The translations under genes were made by a program, and so were the position numbers. This document shows positions 46,591 to 55,404 of a stretch of 64,000 bases of DNA, in pieces; within the stretch, counting starts at the first letter, position 1; each line of letters begins with the position of its first letter. The notes beneath the pieces were generated by a model that worked only from the letters and a program-made list of their open reading frames with translations, had not been told where the DNA came from and did not search any database. The stretch comes from Streptomyces sp. RKAG293 (GTDB taxonomy: Bacteria; Actinomycetota; Actinomycetes; Streptomycetales; Streptomycetaceae), in contig NZ_JAJOZB010000001.1 in the NCBI RefSeq assembly GCF_023701745.1, positions 5,617,501 to 5,681,500 of the forward strand, read 5' to 3'.

Positions 46591-46693
46591 AACCGTGGGC
46601 CGGAGGGCCTGGGCGGGCGGATCCGGGCCGACGGATCCGGGCCGGAGGGGGTCGGGGCCGGAGGCGATCGGGGCGGACCGCCCGGTGTGAGCG

Positions 46694-47737
46694 TTACGCC
46701 TCGCTGCTCACCGACCAGAGGTTCACGCCCTCCGGCTCCACCGCGTACTGGTCGATCTCCGCCAGCTCCTCCGTCGTGAGCTTCGGCGCGCCGACCGCCG
46801 CCACGTTGGCCTCCAGCTGCCGGACCGACGAGGCGCCGATGAGCGCGGACGTGACGCGCTCGTCGCGCAGCACCCAGCTCAGCGCGAGCTGGGCCAGGGA
46901 CTGGCCGCGGCGCTGCGCGATCTCGTTGAGGGCCTGCAGCCGGGTGACCGTCTCCTTGTTGACCAGGCCCGGGTCGAGGGACTTGCCCTGGGCGGCGCGG
47001 GAGTCGTCGGGGATGCCGCCGAGGTACTTGTCCGTCAGCAGACCCTGGGCGAGCGGTACGAAGCCGATGCAGCCCATGCCCTCGTCGGCGAGGACGTCGA
47101 GCAGCCCGTCGTCCTCGATCCAGCGGTTGATCATCGAGTACGAGGGCTGGTGGATGAGCGCCGGGACGCCCAGCTCGCGCAGGATGCGGGCGGCCTCGCG
47201 GGTGCGCTCGGGGCTGTACGAGGAGATGCCGACGTAGAGCGCCTTGCCCTGCTGGACGGCGGAGGCCAGGGCGCCCATCGTCTCCTCGAGCGGGGTCTCC
47301 GGGTCGAAGCGGTGCGAGTAGAAGATGTCGACATAGTCGAGGCCCATGCGGGACAGCGACTGGTCGAGCGAGGCGAGCAGGTACTTGCGGGAACCGGCGT
47401 CGCCGTACGGGCCCGGCCACATGTCCCAGCCGGCCTTGCTGGAGATGACCAGCTCGTCGCGGTACGGGCGGAAGTCCTGCGCCAGGATCGTCCCGAAGTT
47501 GGACTCGGCGGCGCCGTAGGGCGGGCCGTAGTTGTTGGCCAGGTCGAAGTGGGTGACGCCCAGGTCGAAGGCGCGGCGCAGGATCGCGCGCTGCGAGTCG
47601 AGGGTGCGGTCGTCACCGAAGTTGTGCCACAGGCCCAGCGAGATGGCGGGGAGCTTCAGCCCGCTGCGGCCGGTGCGGCGGTACTCCATGGAGTCGTAGC
47701 GCTCGTCGGCGGCGCGGTAGAGGGAACGGTTATTCAT
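46694..47737 (-). CDS. Aldo/keto reductase, YghZ/L-glyceraldehyde-3-phosphate reductase type
   Basis: 347 residues, the length of YghZ. NADPH-dependent carbonyl reductase with the catalytic tetrad Asp-Tyr-Lys-His visible in 'FDLANNYGPPYGAAE', 'VISSKAGWDMWPGPYG' and 'IFYSHRFDPETPLEETM'. 'PLAQGLLTDKYLGG' and 'SALIGASSVRQLEAN' bind the cofactor. YghZ members detoxify methylglyoxal and reduce L-glyceraldehyde-3-phosphate. ATG 47737 diverges from the isoprenyl transferase gene. A later ATG at 47689 in 'MEYRRTGRSGLKLP' is also possible and matches the core family start. Confidence 0.93.
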   Translation of the reverse strand: MNNRSLYRAADERYDSMEYRRTGRSGLKLPAISLGLWHNFGDDRTLDSQRAILRRAFDLGVTHFDLANNYGPPYGAAESNFGTILAQDFRPYRDELVISSKAGWDMWPGPYGDAGSRKYLLASLDQSLSRMGLDYVDIFYSHRFDPETPLEETMGALASAVQQGKALYVGISSYSPERTREAARILRELGVPALIHQPSYSMINRWIEDDGLLDVLADEGMGCIGFVPLAQGLLTDKYLGGIPDDSRAAQGKSLDPGLVNKETVTRLQALNEIAQRRGQSLAQLALSWVLRDERVTSALIGASSVRQLEANVAAVGAPKLTTEELAEIDQYAVEPEGVNLWSVSSEA

Positions 47738-47864
47738 GCACTCTGCCTATCACGCCTCCGGGCCCCCGGATCCGAACCGGAAGCCGGGCACCCGGTTCGT
47801 GCGCCCAGCGCCGCGCGCAGTACTGTGGCGATCGGGTGACGAGCGCTGGAGGGGCTGGTACGCG

Positions 47865-48626
47865 ATGAATCTGCGCGACCTGGTGTATGGGCTGTATGCC
47901 CGCCGAGTGGAGCACCGCCTCGATCTGGCCCAGGGACCCAAGCACATCGGTGTGATCCTGGACGGCAACCGGCGCTGGGCCAAGGCCGCGGGCGGTACGA
48001 CGGAGCAGGGCCACCGGGCCGGCGCCGACAAGATCGCCGAGATGCTGGGCTGGTGCGAGGAGACCGGGGTCAAGGTCGTCACGCTCTGGCTGCTGTCGAC
48101 CGACAACCTGGACCGTCCCGCCGAGGAGCTCGTCCCGCTGCTGGGCATCATCGAGGGCGCGGTGAGCGGGCTGGCCGAGACCGGCCGCTGGCGCGTCCAC
48201 CACGTCGGCACGATGGACATGCTGCCGGCGCGCACCCAGTCGGTGCTGAAGGAGGCCGAGCAGGCCACCCACGGCGTCGAGGGCATCCTCGTGAACGTCG
48301 CGGTCGGCTACGGCGGCCGGCAGGAGATCGCGGACGCGGTCCGCTCGCTGCTGCACGAGCACGCGGGGCGCGGCACGTCCATCGAGGACCTCGCCGAGCT
48401 GCTGGACGTCGAGCACATCGCGGAGCACCTCTACACCCGCGGCCAGCCCGACCCGGACCTCGTCATCCGCACCAGCGGTGAGCAGCGGCTGTCGGGCTTC
48501 ATGCTCTGGCAGAGCGCCCACTCCGAGTACTACTTCTGCGAAGTCTTCTGGCCGGCCTTCCGCAAGGTCGACTTCCTGCGCGCACTGCGCGACTACGCGG
48601 CGCGTCACCGCCGCTACGGTTCGTAA
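47865..48626 (+). CDS. uppS: Isoprenyl transferase (cis-prenyl diphosphate synthase)
   Basis: 253 residues, normal for the family. It adds isopentenyl units in cis configuration to an allylic diphosphate, making undecaprenyl-type carriers for wall synthesis or shorter products. 'HIGVILDGNRRWAKA' holds the catalytic Asp, 'TLWLLSTDNLDRPAEEL' and 'DLVIRTSGEQRLSGFMLWQS' bind substrate and Mg. Streptomyces usually have two or more paralogues, so this may not be the essential one. ATG 47865 has GGAGGGG upstream. Upstream in-frame codons to 47736 lack family similarity. Confidence 0.94.
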   Translation: MNLRDLVYGLYARRVEHRLDLAQGPKHIGVILDGNRRWAKAAGGTTEQGHRAGADKIAEMLGWCEETGVKVVTLWLLSTDNLDRPAEELVPLLGIIEGAVSGLAETGRWRVHHVGTMDMLPARTQSVLKEAEQATHGVEGILVNVAVGYGGRQEIADAVRSLLHEHAGRGTSIEDLAELLDVEHIAEHLYTRGQPDPDLVIRTSGEQRLSGFMLWQSAHSEYYFCEVFWPAFRKVDFLRALRDYAARHRRYGS

Positions 48627-48633
48627 CCACCAC

Positions 48634-48727
48634 GCCGGGCCGCGAGTACCCCCTCCGGCCGGGCCGCGAGTACCTCCTCCGGCCGAACCCGGGTACCTCC
48701 TCCGGCCGACCCCGAGTGGCTGCTCCG
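48634..48727. repeat. Four 23-24 bp tandem repeats after uppS
   Basis: Two almost identical 24-bp units (GCCGGGCCGCGAGTACCYCC plus TCCG) are followed by two diverged 23-bp units, starting 8 bp after the uppS stop. The 390-bp gap to phoH holds also a repeated ATCTGCCGCAG (48742 and 48765 region) but no gene I can support. Confidence 0.8.
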
Positions 48728-49018
48728 TAGCCTCCTTCGGCCATCTGCCGCAGCACCTTCCGTTCATCTGCCGCAGTTTTTTCGGGCCCACGTCAGGATT
48801 GATGGCACAGCTGTCATATGCAGTCGCATAGGCACCCGCTTTCGAGGGCATACACCGGTCAACAGCGGACGGCACCCAGGTTCGTCCGCCCGGGAGGCCC
48901 ATTGCCCACGGACGTGCCGTTTACGGAGGGCCGCGGACCGGCCCACGCGCCCGGTCCCGGCCCAGTACAGCGCGACGTTGTCGCACCCCGACCTCTGCCC
49001 GAGGGGGTTCGTCCACAC

Positions 49019-50338
49019 GTGGTGAAAAGCAAGAATCGCCGGGAGCACGACCGGCGCACTTACGTCCTCGACACCAGCGTCCTGCTTGCCGACCCCAATG
49101 CCCTCACCCGCTTCGACGAGCACGAAGTCGTGCTCCCGGTGGTGGTGGTCACGGAGTTGGAGGCCAAGCGGGCCCATCCAGAGCTCGGCTACTTCGCCCG
49201 ACAGGCGTTGCGGCTGCTCGACGACTTCCGGATCAAGTACGGGCGTCTCGACGCCCCGATCCCGATCGGCGAGCTGGGTGGCACGCTCCGCGTCGAACTG
49301 AACCACTCGGACCCCGGGGTGCTCCCCGTCGGGTTCCGGCTAGGTGACAACGATTCGCGCATTCTGGCGGTCGCCCGCAATCTCCAGGCCGAGGGGTACG
49401 ACGTCACGGTCGTCTCCAAGGACCTGCCGCTGCGGGTGAAAGCCTCCTCCGTCGGCCTCGCGGCCGAGGAGTACCGGGCCGAGCTGGCGATCACGTCGGG
49501 CTGGACCGGTATGGAGGAGCTGCTGGTCGACGCGGAGGAGGTGGACAGGCTCTACGCGGAAGAGGTCATCGTCCTGCCCGAGGCGGGCGACCTGCCCGTG
49601 CACACCGGACTGGTCCTCCAGTCCGAGCGCGGCAAGGCGCTCGGCCGGGTGACCGAGGACGGCCGGGTGCGGCTGGTGCGCGGCGACCGGGAGGCCTTCG
49701 GGCTGCACGGCCGCAGCGCGGAACAGCGGGTCGCGCTGGATCTGCTGCTCGATCCCGATGTGGGGATCGTGTCGCTCGGCGGCCGGGCCGGCACCGGCAA
49801 GTCGGCACTGGCGCTGTGCGCGGGCCTGGAGGCGGTCCTGGAGCGACAGCAGCACCGCAAGGTGATGGTCTTCCGGCCGCTGTACGCGGTCGGCGGACAG
49901 GAGCTGGGATACCTGCCGGGCAGTGAGTCGGAGAAGATGAGCCCCTGGGCTCAGGCCGTCTTCGACACCCTGTCCGCGGTGACATCGAAGGAGGTCATCG
50001 AGGAGGTCGTGGCGCGGGGCATGCTCGAAGTGCTGCCGCTCACCCACATCCGCGGCCGGTCGCTCCACGACGCGTTCGTGATCGTGGACGAGGCCCAGTC
50101 GCTCGAACGGAACGTCCTGTTGACCGTTCTGTCGCGTATCGGTGCCGGATCGCGGGTCATTCTGACCCATGACGTGGCACAGCGGGACAACTTGAGGGTC
50201 GGGCGGTACGACGGTGTGGTGGCCGTCGTCGAAAAGCTCAAGGGACATCCGCTCTTCGCGCACATCACCCTGAACCGGTCCGAACGCTCCCCGATCGCCG
50301 CATTGGTGACGGAGTTGCTGGAGGACAACGGGGTATGA
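49019..50338 (+). CDS. phoH: PIN-PhoH ATPase/RNA-processing protein
   Basis: 439 residues. An N-terminal PIN domain (about 10-145: '[18 protein letters not shown]', '[15 protein letters not shown]', '[12 protein letters not shown]' give the acidic nuclease site) joins a C-terminal PhoH ATPase with Walker A '[12 protein letters not shown]' and Walker B 'FVIVDEAQS'. Actinobacterial PhoH2 proteins act as RNA helicase/RNases. GTG 49019 (or the adjacent GTG 49022) is chosen because homologues start about ten residues before 'RRTYVLDTS' and GAGGGGG precedes; the 67 codons ahead in the same frame are not conserved-looking. Ends at a 14-bp hairpin. Confidence 0.92.
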   Translation: MVKSKNRREHDRRTYVLDTSVLLADPNALTRFDEHEVVLPVVVVTELEAKRAHPELGYFARQALRLLDDFRIKYGRLDAPIPIGELGGTLRVELNHSDPGVLPVGFRLGDNDSRILAVARNLQAEGYDVTVVSKDLPLRVKASSVGLAAEEYRAELAITSGWTGMEELLVDAEEVDRLYAEEVIVLPEAGDLPVHTGLVLQSERGKALGRVTEDGRVRLVRGDREAFGLHGRSAEQRVALDLLLDPDVGIVSLGGRAGTGKSALALCAGLEAVLERQQHRKVMVFRPLYAVGGQELGYLPGSESEKMSPWAQAVFDTLSAVTSKEVIEEVVARGMLEVLPLTHIRGRSLHDAFVIVDEAQSLERNVLLTVLSRIGAGSRVILTHDVAQRDNLRVGRYDGVVAVVEKLKGHPLFAHITLNRSERSPIAALVTELLEDNGV

Positions 50339-50361
50339 CCCGGTAACCGTGCGTGAGTTGA

Positions 50362-50392
50362 GGCTGCTGCGCCCCCAAGGGGCGCAGCAGCC
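50362..50392 (+). terminator. phoH terminator
   Basis: Perfect 14-bp stem GGCTGCTGCGCCCC with its complement and a 3-base loop, 24 bp after the phoH stop. Confidence 0.85.
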
Positions 50393-50469
50393 TAGCGTTG
50401 TGGGGCGCGCCGCGCCGGTGTTTTCCGCTCATGAAGCCGTGTGACGTTTGCCACGCAACCGTAAATTGC

Positions 50470-50741
50470 TTGACGGCGTTCCCTTCCCGCTAGGGTGTGA
50501 CGCTGTCAGGCCCCGCTTACGGCACACCCACACCCCCAGCGGTGTGGAACCCCAGAACTGAACAGCGTTGCCGCCGTAAGCCGCCCGAGCACCACGCGGA
50601 ATCCCGTGAGGGACCCGCACCGGGCCAGTGCCCCCGTGACCAGTCGGACCGTTCGCGGTCCGGAACAAGGGGAGGCCAGCGTTCAGGGGCACGATTTCGT
50701 CCGCGAGGTCACCACGCGGACGGTGCTGGAAGGACAACCGT
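50470..50741 (+). promoter_or_regulatory. Promoter and long structured 5' leader of the transglycosylase gene
   Basis: TTGACG (50470) and TAGGGT (50491) form a promoter with a short 15-bp spacer; the transcript would start near 50503, leaving about 240 nt of leader. A 9-bp helix GCTTACGGC (50515-50523)/GCCGTAAGC (50573-50581) encloses a smaller CACACC/GGTGTG arm and unpaired purine-rich segments, an aptamer-like junction. GGACC/GGTCC near 50650 is a second hairpin, and CGTCCGCG/CGCGGACG (50698-50722) sits just ahead of the AAGGA ribosome site. The position before a wall hydrolase recalls c-di-AMP (ydaO) riboswitches of Streptomyces rpf-type genes, but I could not match that consensus. Confidence 0.55.
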
Positions 50742-51431
50742 GTGAGCCGGATCTCGGTCCGGGGATTCGCAGTGGCCTCGGCCACCGCAGTCACCACCGT
50801 GGGCGCCGTAGTCGGCGTCGCAGCAGGCGCTGACCAGGGCTCCAACCAGCCTGTCGAGGCCGCCGGCGCGACGACCGTACTCGCGGACATACCCGCTGGC
50901 CAGCAGGTGCAGCAGGCTTCTCTGACGCAGCAGGCGCAGGCACAGTCCGACGCCGCCGACGCGACAGCGAAGAAGGCCGCCGAGGACAGCGCGCGCCAGC
51001 AGGCGGCCAAGGACGCCTCCGCCAAGAAGAAGGCCGCCGACGAAGCGGCCGCCAAGGCGAAGGAAGCCCGGGAACTGGAGGCGAAGGCGGCGGCGAGCCG
51101 TTCCGCGGAGCGGGCGACGTTCGCGGTCAAGAGCTCGTACTCGACCGCCGAAGTCAAGGCCATGGCCCTGCAGATCGTCGGCTCCAGTCAGTTCCAGTGC
51201 TTCTCCAACATCGTGGAGCACGAGAGCGGCTGGGACTACACGGCGACCAACCAGTCCTCGGGCGCGTACGGACTCGTGCAGTCCTACCCGGGCTCGAAGA
51301 TGGCCACCGTCGGCGCCGACTGGCGGACCAACCCGGCCACGCAGATCAAGTGGGGCCTCAACTACATGAACGAGCGGTACGACAGCCCGTGCGGTGCCTG
51401 GTCCTACTGGCAGCAGCACCAGTCGTACTAG
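50742..51431 (+). CDS. Secreted lytic transglycosylase-like protein with Ala-rich coiled coil
   Basis: 229 residues: signal-type N-terminus (about 1-30), an Ala/Lys/Gln-rich coiled coil (about 55-130), then an SLT/lysozyme-like domain (about 138-229) with catalytic Glu in 'IVEHESGWDYTA', 'SSGAYGLVQSYPGSKM' and 'QIKWGLNYMNERYDSPCGAW'. It should cleave peptidoglycan glycan strands outside the cell. GTG 50742 has AAGGA 8 nt upstream. The long structured leader suggests post-transcriptional control, as for other streptomycete wall hydrolases of germination and growth. Monocistronic. Confidence 0.9.
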   Translation: MSRISVRGFAVASATAVTTVGAVVGVAAGADQGSNQPVEAAGATTVLADIPAGQQVQQASLTQQAQAQSDAADATAKKAAEDSARQQAAKDASAKKKAADEAAAKAKEARELEAKAAASRSAERATFAVKSSYSTAEVKAMALQIVGSSQFQCFSNIVEHESGWDYTATNQSSGAYGLVQSYPGSKMATVGADWRTNPATQIKWGLNYMNERYDSPCGAWSYWQQHQSY

Positions 51432-51472
51432 GTCGCACCGGCCGGTTCGTTCCGGCACCTGGTGAGCCTCCC

Positions 51473-51510
51473 CGTATGCCCCCCGACCCCAGCCGGTCGG
51501 GGGGCATACG
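51473..51510 (+). terminator. Transglycosylase terminator
   Basis: Perfect 16-bp stem CGTATGCCCCCCGACC with its complement and a 6-base loop, 42 bp after the stop. Confidence 0.9.
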
Positions 51511-51626
51511 TGTGACCGCACCCGTACAAGGGGCGGGCGGCCGGGGAGGCAACCCCGGGCACGGGTAACGTCGTCCTCCTCACCGATGCCGGTGCCGGTA
51601 CCGGAACAAAGGGGCAGGGGAACGCG

Positions 51627-53051
51627 ATGTCGGAAAAGCGCCATTGGGGCGCGGTGGTTGCCTCCAAGCTGGCCAAGCTCGCCGACCGCCTCGACGAACG
51701 GCGCGCGGAAGTGACGGCCGAGCAGGACGAGCAGCCCGACGCCCCGCCGCCGAAGCCGCCCAGGCCACGGCCGCACGTCCCGCGGAAGACCGGATCCGGG
51801 ACGGCTGGATCCGGGACGACCGCAGCCGAGTCCGGGTCCGGCTCGGAGCCGGGGCCCGCGCCCCAGGCCGTGGCCGTCTCCGGCCGGCTGCCGCAGGCGC
51901 CGGACGGCGGTCGGCTGCCCGACCCGCTGGGCGTCGTGCCATGGAGCATGCGCGTCGCGGCCGAGGTCGCCTGGCGGCTGCTGGTACTGGCCGGCACCGT
52001 CTATGTGCTGATGCGGGTGATCGGCGCCATCCAGCTGGTCGTCCTGGCCTTCGTCGCCGCGCTCCTCATCACCGCGCTGCTCCAGCCCGTCGTGGCCCGG
52101 CTCAAGCGCGCCGGGGTACCGCGCGGCCTCGCCACCGGCATCACCTTCATCGGCGGCTTCGTGCTGATGGGCCTGGTCGGCTGGTTCGTCGTGTGGCAGG
52201 TGATGGACAACGTCGACGACCTGTCCACCAAGCTCACCGACGGCGTCGCCGAGATGAAGCGCTGGCTGCTCAACAGCCCGTTCCATGTCACCGAGGACCA
52301 GATCAACCAGATCGCCAAGAACCTCACCGACACCATCAGCACCAACACCAAGGCCATCACCGACGCCGGCCTCCAGGGCGTCACCGTCATCGTCGAGCTG
52401 CTCACCGGCATGCTGCTCGCCATGTTCAGCACGCTCTTCCTGCTCTACGACGGCCGCAACATCTGGAACTGGACCCTCAAGCTCTTCCCGGCCGCCGCCC
52501 GCGACGGACTGGCGGGCGCCGGGCCGCGCGCCTGGCGGACGCTGACGCTCTACGTGCGCGGCACGGTGATCGTGGCCCTCATCGACGCCGTCTTCATCGG
52601 CGTGGGCATCTGGTTCCTGAACGTGCCGATGGCGGTGCCGCTGGCCGTCGTCATCTTCGTCGCCGCCTTCGTCCCGCTGGTCGGCGCCGTCGCCTCGGGC
52701 GCGCTGGCGATGGTCGTCGCGCTCGTGACCGAGGGGCCGTTCACCGCCCTGATGGTGCTCATCGTGGTGCTCGCGGTCCAGCAGATCGAGGGCCACATCC
52801 TGCAGCCCTTCATCCTCGGCCGCGCCGTCCGCGTCCACCCGCTGGCCGTGGTGCTCTCGGTCGCCGCCGGCTCGCTCATCGCCGGCATCGGCGGCGCCGT
52901 CGTCGCGGTCCCGCTCGTCGCCGTGACGAACACGGTCGTCGGCTACCTCCGCAGCCACGCCCGGGAGACCGCGATGGCCACCGAGCCCGCCCCGCTCGGC
53001 GTCACGGTCGAGAACCTCGCCCCGGTCGGCGGCCTGGCGGAGGAGAGCTAG
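51627..53051 (+). CDS. AI-2E family transporter-like membrane protein
   Basis: 474 residues. A disordered Pro/Ser/Gly cytoplasmic N-terminus (1-100) is followed by about 8 membrane helices of the PerM/TqsA fold; the family region 'GVPRGLATGITFIGGFVLMG', 'FVPLVGAVASGALAM' and 'QQIEGHILQPFILGRAVRVH' is well kept. Some members export autoinducer-2, others are Na+/H+ antiporters, so the substrate is open. ATG 51627 has GGGGCAGGGG upstream. Single gene; it converges on ahpD across a hairpin. Confidence 0.9.
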   Translation: MSEKRHWGAVVASKLAKLADRLDERRAEVTAEQDEQPDAPPPKPPRPRPHVPRKTGSGTAGSGTTAAESGSGSEPGPAPQAVAVSGRLPQAPDGGRLPDPLGVVPWSMRVAAEVAWRLLVLAGTVYVLMRVIGAIQLVVLAFVAALLITALLQPVVARLKRAGVPRGLATGITFIGGFVLMGLVGWFVVWQVMDNVDDLSTKLTDGVAEMKRWLLNSPFHVTEDQINQIAKNLTDTISTNTKAITDAGLQGVTVIVELLTGMLLAMFSTLFLLYDGRNIWNWTLKLFPAAARDGLAGAGPRAWRTLTLYVRGTVIVALIDAVFIGVGIWFLNVPMAVPLAVVIFVAAFVPLVGAVASGALAMVVALVTEGPFTALMVLIVVLAVQQIEGHILQPFILGRAVRVHPLAVVLSVAAGSLIAGIGGAVVAVPLVAVTNTVVGYLRSHARETAMATEPAPLGVTVENLAPVGGLAEES

Positions 53052-53096
53052 CTCCCGCGCGCGGACCGTTCCCCGTGCACGACTCCGCACGCACGA

Positions 53097-53125
53097 CGGG
53101 CCCCCGACCATCGGTCGGGGGCCCG
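53097..53125. terminator. Bidirectional hairpin terminator
   Basis: Perfect 13-bp stem CGGGCCCCCGACC with its complement and a 3-base loop, between the AI-2E family gene and ahpD. Confidence 0.88.
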
Positions 53126-53147
53126 CTGCGTGAGGCGATACGACTGC

Positions 53148-53681
53148 TCAGCCGGCGATGACCGCTTCGGCGTCCAGCGTCGTTCCGACCGCCTGCACGA
53201 CGGCGGCGATCTTGACCGCTTCCTGGATCGTCTCGCGTGAGACGTCCGCCTTGCGCAGCACGGCCTCGTGCGAGTCCAGGCACTGGCCGCAGCCGTTGAC
53301 GGCCGAGACGGCCAGCGACCACAGCTCGAAGTCGACCTTCTCCACACCCGGGTTGCCGATGACGTTCATCCGCAGCCCCGCGCGCAGCGTGCCGTACTCC
53401 GGGTCCGACAGCAGGTGCCGGGTCCGGTAGAAGACGTTGTTCATCGCCATGATCGCGGCAGCGGACTTGGCGGCGGTGTACGCCTCGGGCGAGAGGTTGG
53501 CCTTCGCCTCCGGCTCCAGCTCGCTCAGCACCCGCGGCGAACGCGACGCGATGGCGACGGCGAGCACCGTGCCCCACAGCTGCTGCTGCGGAAGCTCGGA
53601 GTTACCGATGACCGAACCGAGGTTCAGCTTCAGGTCCTTGGCGTAGTCGGGCAGCGCCGACTTGAGGTTGTCCAGTGACAT
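53148..53681 (-). CDS. ahpD: Alkyl hydroperoxide reductase AhpD
   Basis: 177 residues, normal length. AhpD links lipoyl-dependent reduction to the peroxiredoxin AhpC. The proton-relay active site is in '[16 protein letters not shown]': C-x2-C with the downstream His, and the upstream Glu in 'FELWSLAV'. It follows ahpC by 6 bp on the same strand, so the pair is one operon, controlled by OxyR from the divergent promoter. Confidence 0.96.
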   Translation of the reverse strand: MSLDNLKSALPDYAKDLKLNLGSVIGNSELPQQQLWGTVLAVAIASRSPRVLSELEPEAKANLSPEAYTAAKSAAAIMAMNNVFYRTRHLLSDPEYGTLRAGLRMNVIGNPGVEKVDFELWSLAVSAVNGCGQCLDSHEAVLRKADVSRETIQEAVKIAAVVQAVGTTLDAEAVIAG

Positions 53682-53687
53682 ACCGGA

Positions 53688-54242
53688 TCACTCGCCCGCG
53701 AGGAGCGCGACCGGGTCGAGAGTCGTCTCGCCCTTGCTCCAGTTGCACGGGCACAGCTCGTCGGTCTGCAGGGCGTCGAGCACCCGCAGCACCTCCTTGG
53801 GGTTACGCCCCACGGAACCGGCGGTCACCATCGTGAACTGGATCTCGTTGTTGGGGTCGACGATGAACACGGCACGCTGCGCGAAGCCGTCCTCGCCCTC
53901 GACGCCGCAGTCGCGCATGAGCTCGTGCTTGGAGTCCGCGAGCATCGGGAAGGGCAGGTCACGCAGGTCGGCGTGGTCCTTGCGCCAGGCGTGGTGCACA
54001 AACTCGGAGTCACCGGAGACGCCGAGGATCTGCGCGTCGCGGTCGGCGAACTCGTCGTTCAGCTTGCCGAACGCGGCGATCTCGGTCGGGCAGACGAAGG
54101 TGAAGTCCTTCGGCCAGAAGAACACCACACGCCACTTGCCCTCGTACGACTTGTGGTCGATCTGAGCGAAGGCCTTGTCCGCGTCGAGATCGACGCAGGC
54201 GGTCAGGTCGTAGGTGGGGAACTTGTCACCGACAGTGAGCAC
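53688..54242 (-). CDS. ahpC: Peroxiredoxin AhpC
   Basis: 184 residues. Two-Cys peroxiredoxin that reduces hydrogen peroxide and organic hydroperoxides. Peroxidatic Cys in 'DFTFVCPTEIAAF', resolving Cys in 'LCPCNWSKGE'. GTG 54242 follows AAGGAG; the long open frame upstream (to 54941) lies antisense to oxyR and is not real. First gene of ahpCD; the 145-bp gap to divergent oxyR should hold both promoters and the OxyR site. Confidence 0.96.
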   Translation of the reverse strand: MLTVGDKFPTYDLTACVDLDADKAFAQIDHKSYEGKWRVVFFWPKDFTFVCPTEIAAFGKLNDEFADRDAQILGVSGDSEFVHHAWRKDHADLRDLPFPMLADSKHELMRDCGVEGEDGFAQRAVFIVDPNNEIQFTMVTAGSVGRNPKEVLRVLDALQTDELCPCNWSKGETTLDPVALLAGE

Positions 54243-54318
54243 GCGCTCTCCTTGGAACAGAGGAAATCCCTTTTGAGGCTTTCCAGAGGGTTGGACGTAT
54301 TCCACCCTCCCATGGCGG

Positions 54319-54337
54319 CTATTGATCACAGAAATAG
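54319..54337. promoter_or_regulatory. Candidate OxyR-binding site between ahpC and oxyR
   Basis: CTATT-N9-AATAG is a dyad in the AT-rich centre of the divergent intergenic region, of the T-N11-A type bound by LysR-family proteins. A second related sequence CCTATCAGTAG is near 54367. Confidence 0.55.
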
Positions 54338-54387
54338 CTAGACTCGACGGCGTTGATCGGAGTCGCCTATCAGTAGCCCGGAGTGTC

Positions 54388-55362
54388 ATGAGCAAGCAGC
54401 CCAGCCTGTCCCAGTTGCGGGCGTTCGCGGCTGTGGCCGAGTACCTGCACTTCCGTGACGCGGCGGCGTCCATAGGGACCAGCCAGCCGGCGCTCTCCGG
54501 GGCGGTCGCCGCGCTGGAGGAGACATTGGGAGTGCAACTGGTCGAGCGGACGACGCGCAGGGTGCTGCTCACCGCGGCCGGGGAGCGGATCGCGGCGCGG
54601 ACACGGAGCGTGCTCGACGCCGTGGGGGAGCTGATGGAGGAGGCGGAGGCGGCGCGGGCGCCGTTCACCGGGGTGCTGCGGCTCGGGGTGATCCCGACCG
54701 TCGCGCCGTATCTGCTGCCGACGGTGCTGCGGCTGGTCCATGTCCGGTACCCGGCGCTGGATCTGCAGGTGCACGAGGAGCAGACGTCGTCACTGCTGGA
54801 GGGGCTGACCGGCGGACGGCTCGATCTGCTGCTGCTCGCGGTGCCGCTCGGGATGCCCGGAGTGACCGAACTGCCGCTCTTCGACGAGGACTTCGCCGTG
54901 GTCGCACCGCAGGGGCACTGGCTGGCCGGGCGGCAGGCCATTCCCCGTGAGGCGCTGCGGGAGATGGATCTGCTGCTGCTCGACGAGGGGCACTGCCTGC
55001 GCGATCAGGCGCTCGACATCTGCCGGGAGGCGGGGCGGCCGGGCGGGGTTCCGGTGACGACCACCGCGGCCGGGCTGTCCACCCTCGTACAGCTGGTCGC
55101 GGGCGGGCTCGGGGTGACGTTGCTGCCACGGACCGCGCTCCTGGTGGAGACCGGGCGCAACGACCAGCTGTCGACCGGGTACTTCGCGGATCCCGCGCCG
55201 TCGCGGCGGATCGCCCTCGCGATGCGCGGCGGGACCGCCCGCGCGGAGGAGTTCACGGCCTTCGCGGCCGCGCTGCGCGAGGCGCTGCGGCCGCTGCCGG
55301 TGCGCGTGTGGGACGGCGAGGCCGTGGCGGACGGCGGCACGGAGGACGCCGGCCGGGCCTGA
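54388..55362 (+). CDS. oxyR: Peroxide-sensing LysR-type regulator OxyR
   Basis: 324 residues. The N-terminal LysR winged helix begins 'SLSQLRAFAAVAEYLHFRDA'; the effector domain carries the redox pair in 'LDEGHCLRDQALDICREAG', equivalent to Cys199 and Cys208 of E. coli OxyR. It activates ahpCD (and perhaps the catalase 6 kb away) on oxidation. ATG 54388 is chosen as the start of the HTH region; no strong ribosome site is seen, and the mRNA may have a very short leader. Its 3' end forms half of a 15-bp terminator stem. Confidence 0.95.
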   Translation: MSKQPSLSQLRAFAAVAEYLHFRDAAASIGTSQPALSGAVAALEETLGVQLVERTTRRVLLTAAGERIAARTRSVLDAVGELMEEAEAARAPFTGVLRLGVIPTVAPYLLPTVLRLVHVRYPALDLQVHEEQTSSLLEGLTGGRLDLLLLAVPLGMPGVTELPLFDEDFAVVAPQGHWLAGRQAIPREALREMDLLLLDEGHCLRDQALDICREAGRPGGVPVTTTAAGLSTLVQLVAGGLGVTLLPRTALLVETGRNDQLSTGYFADPAPSRRIALAMRGGTARAEEFTAFAAALREALRPLPVRVWDGEAVADGGTEDAGRA

Positions 55363-55383
55363 GGGAAGCAGGCCCGGCCGGCG
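55347..55383. terminator. Hairpin overlapping the oxyR stop
   Basis: Perfect 15-bp stem CGCCGGCCGGGCCTG (55347-55361) with 55369-55383, loop 7. The left arm includes the last oxyR codons. It also ends the convergent ABC permease transcript. Confidence 0.85.
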
Positions 55384-55404
55384 TCGGTGCCGGATCCGGC
55401 GGGG

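Noticed and set aside
50470-50741. Calling the leader a c-di-AMP (ydaO) riboswitch outright
   Set aside because: Conserved ydaO core words could not be matched by eye; left as a structured leader of unknown class.
53688-54941. A longer AhpC with 233 extra N-terminal residues
   Set aside because: The extension is antisense to oxyR; GTG 54242 has a clear ribosome site and gives the standard 184-residue protein.
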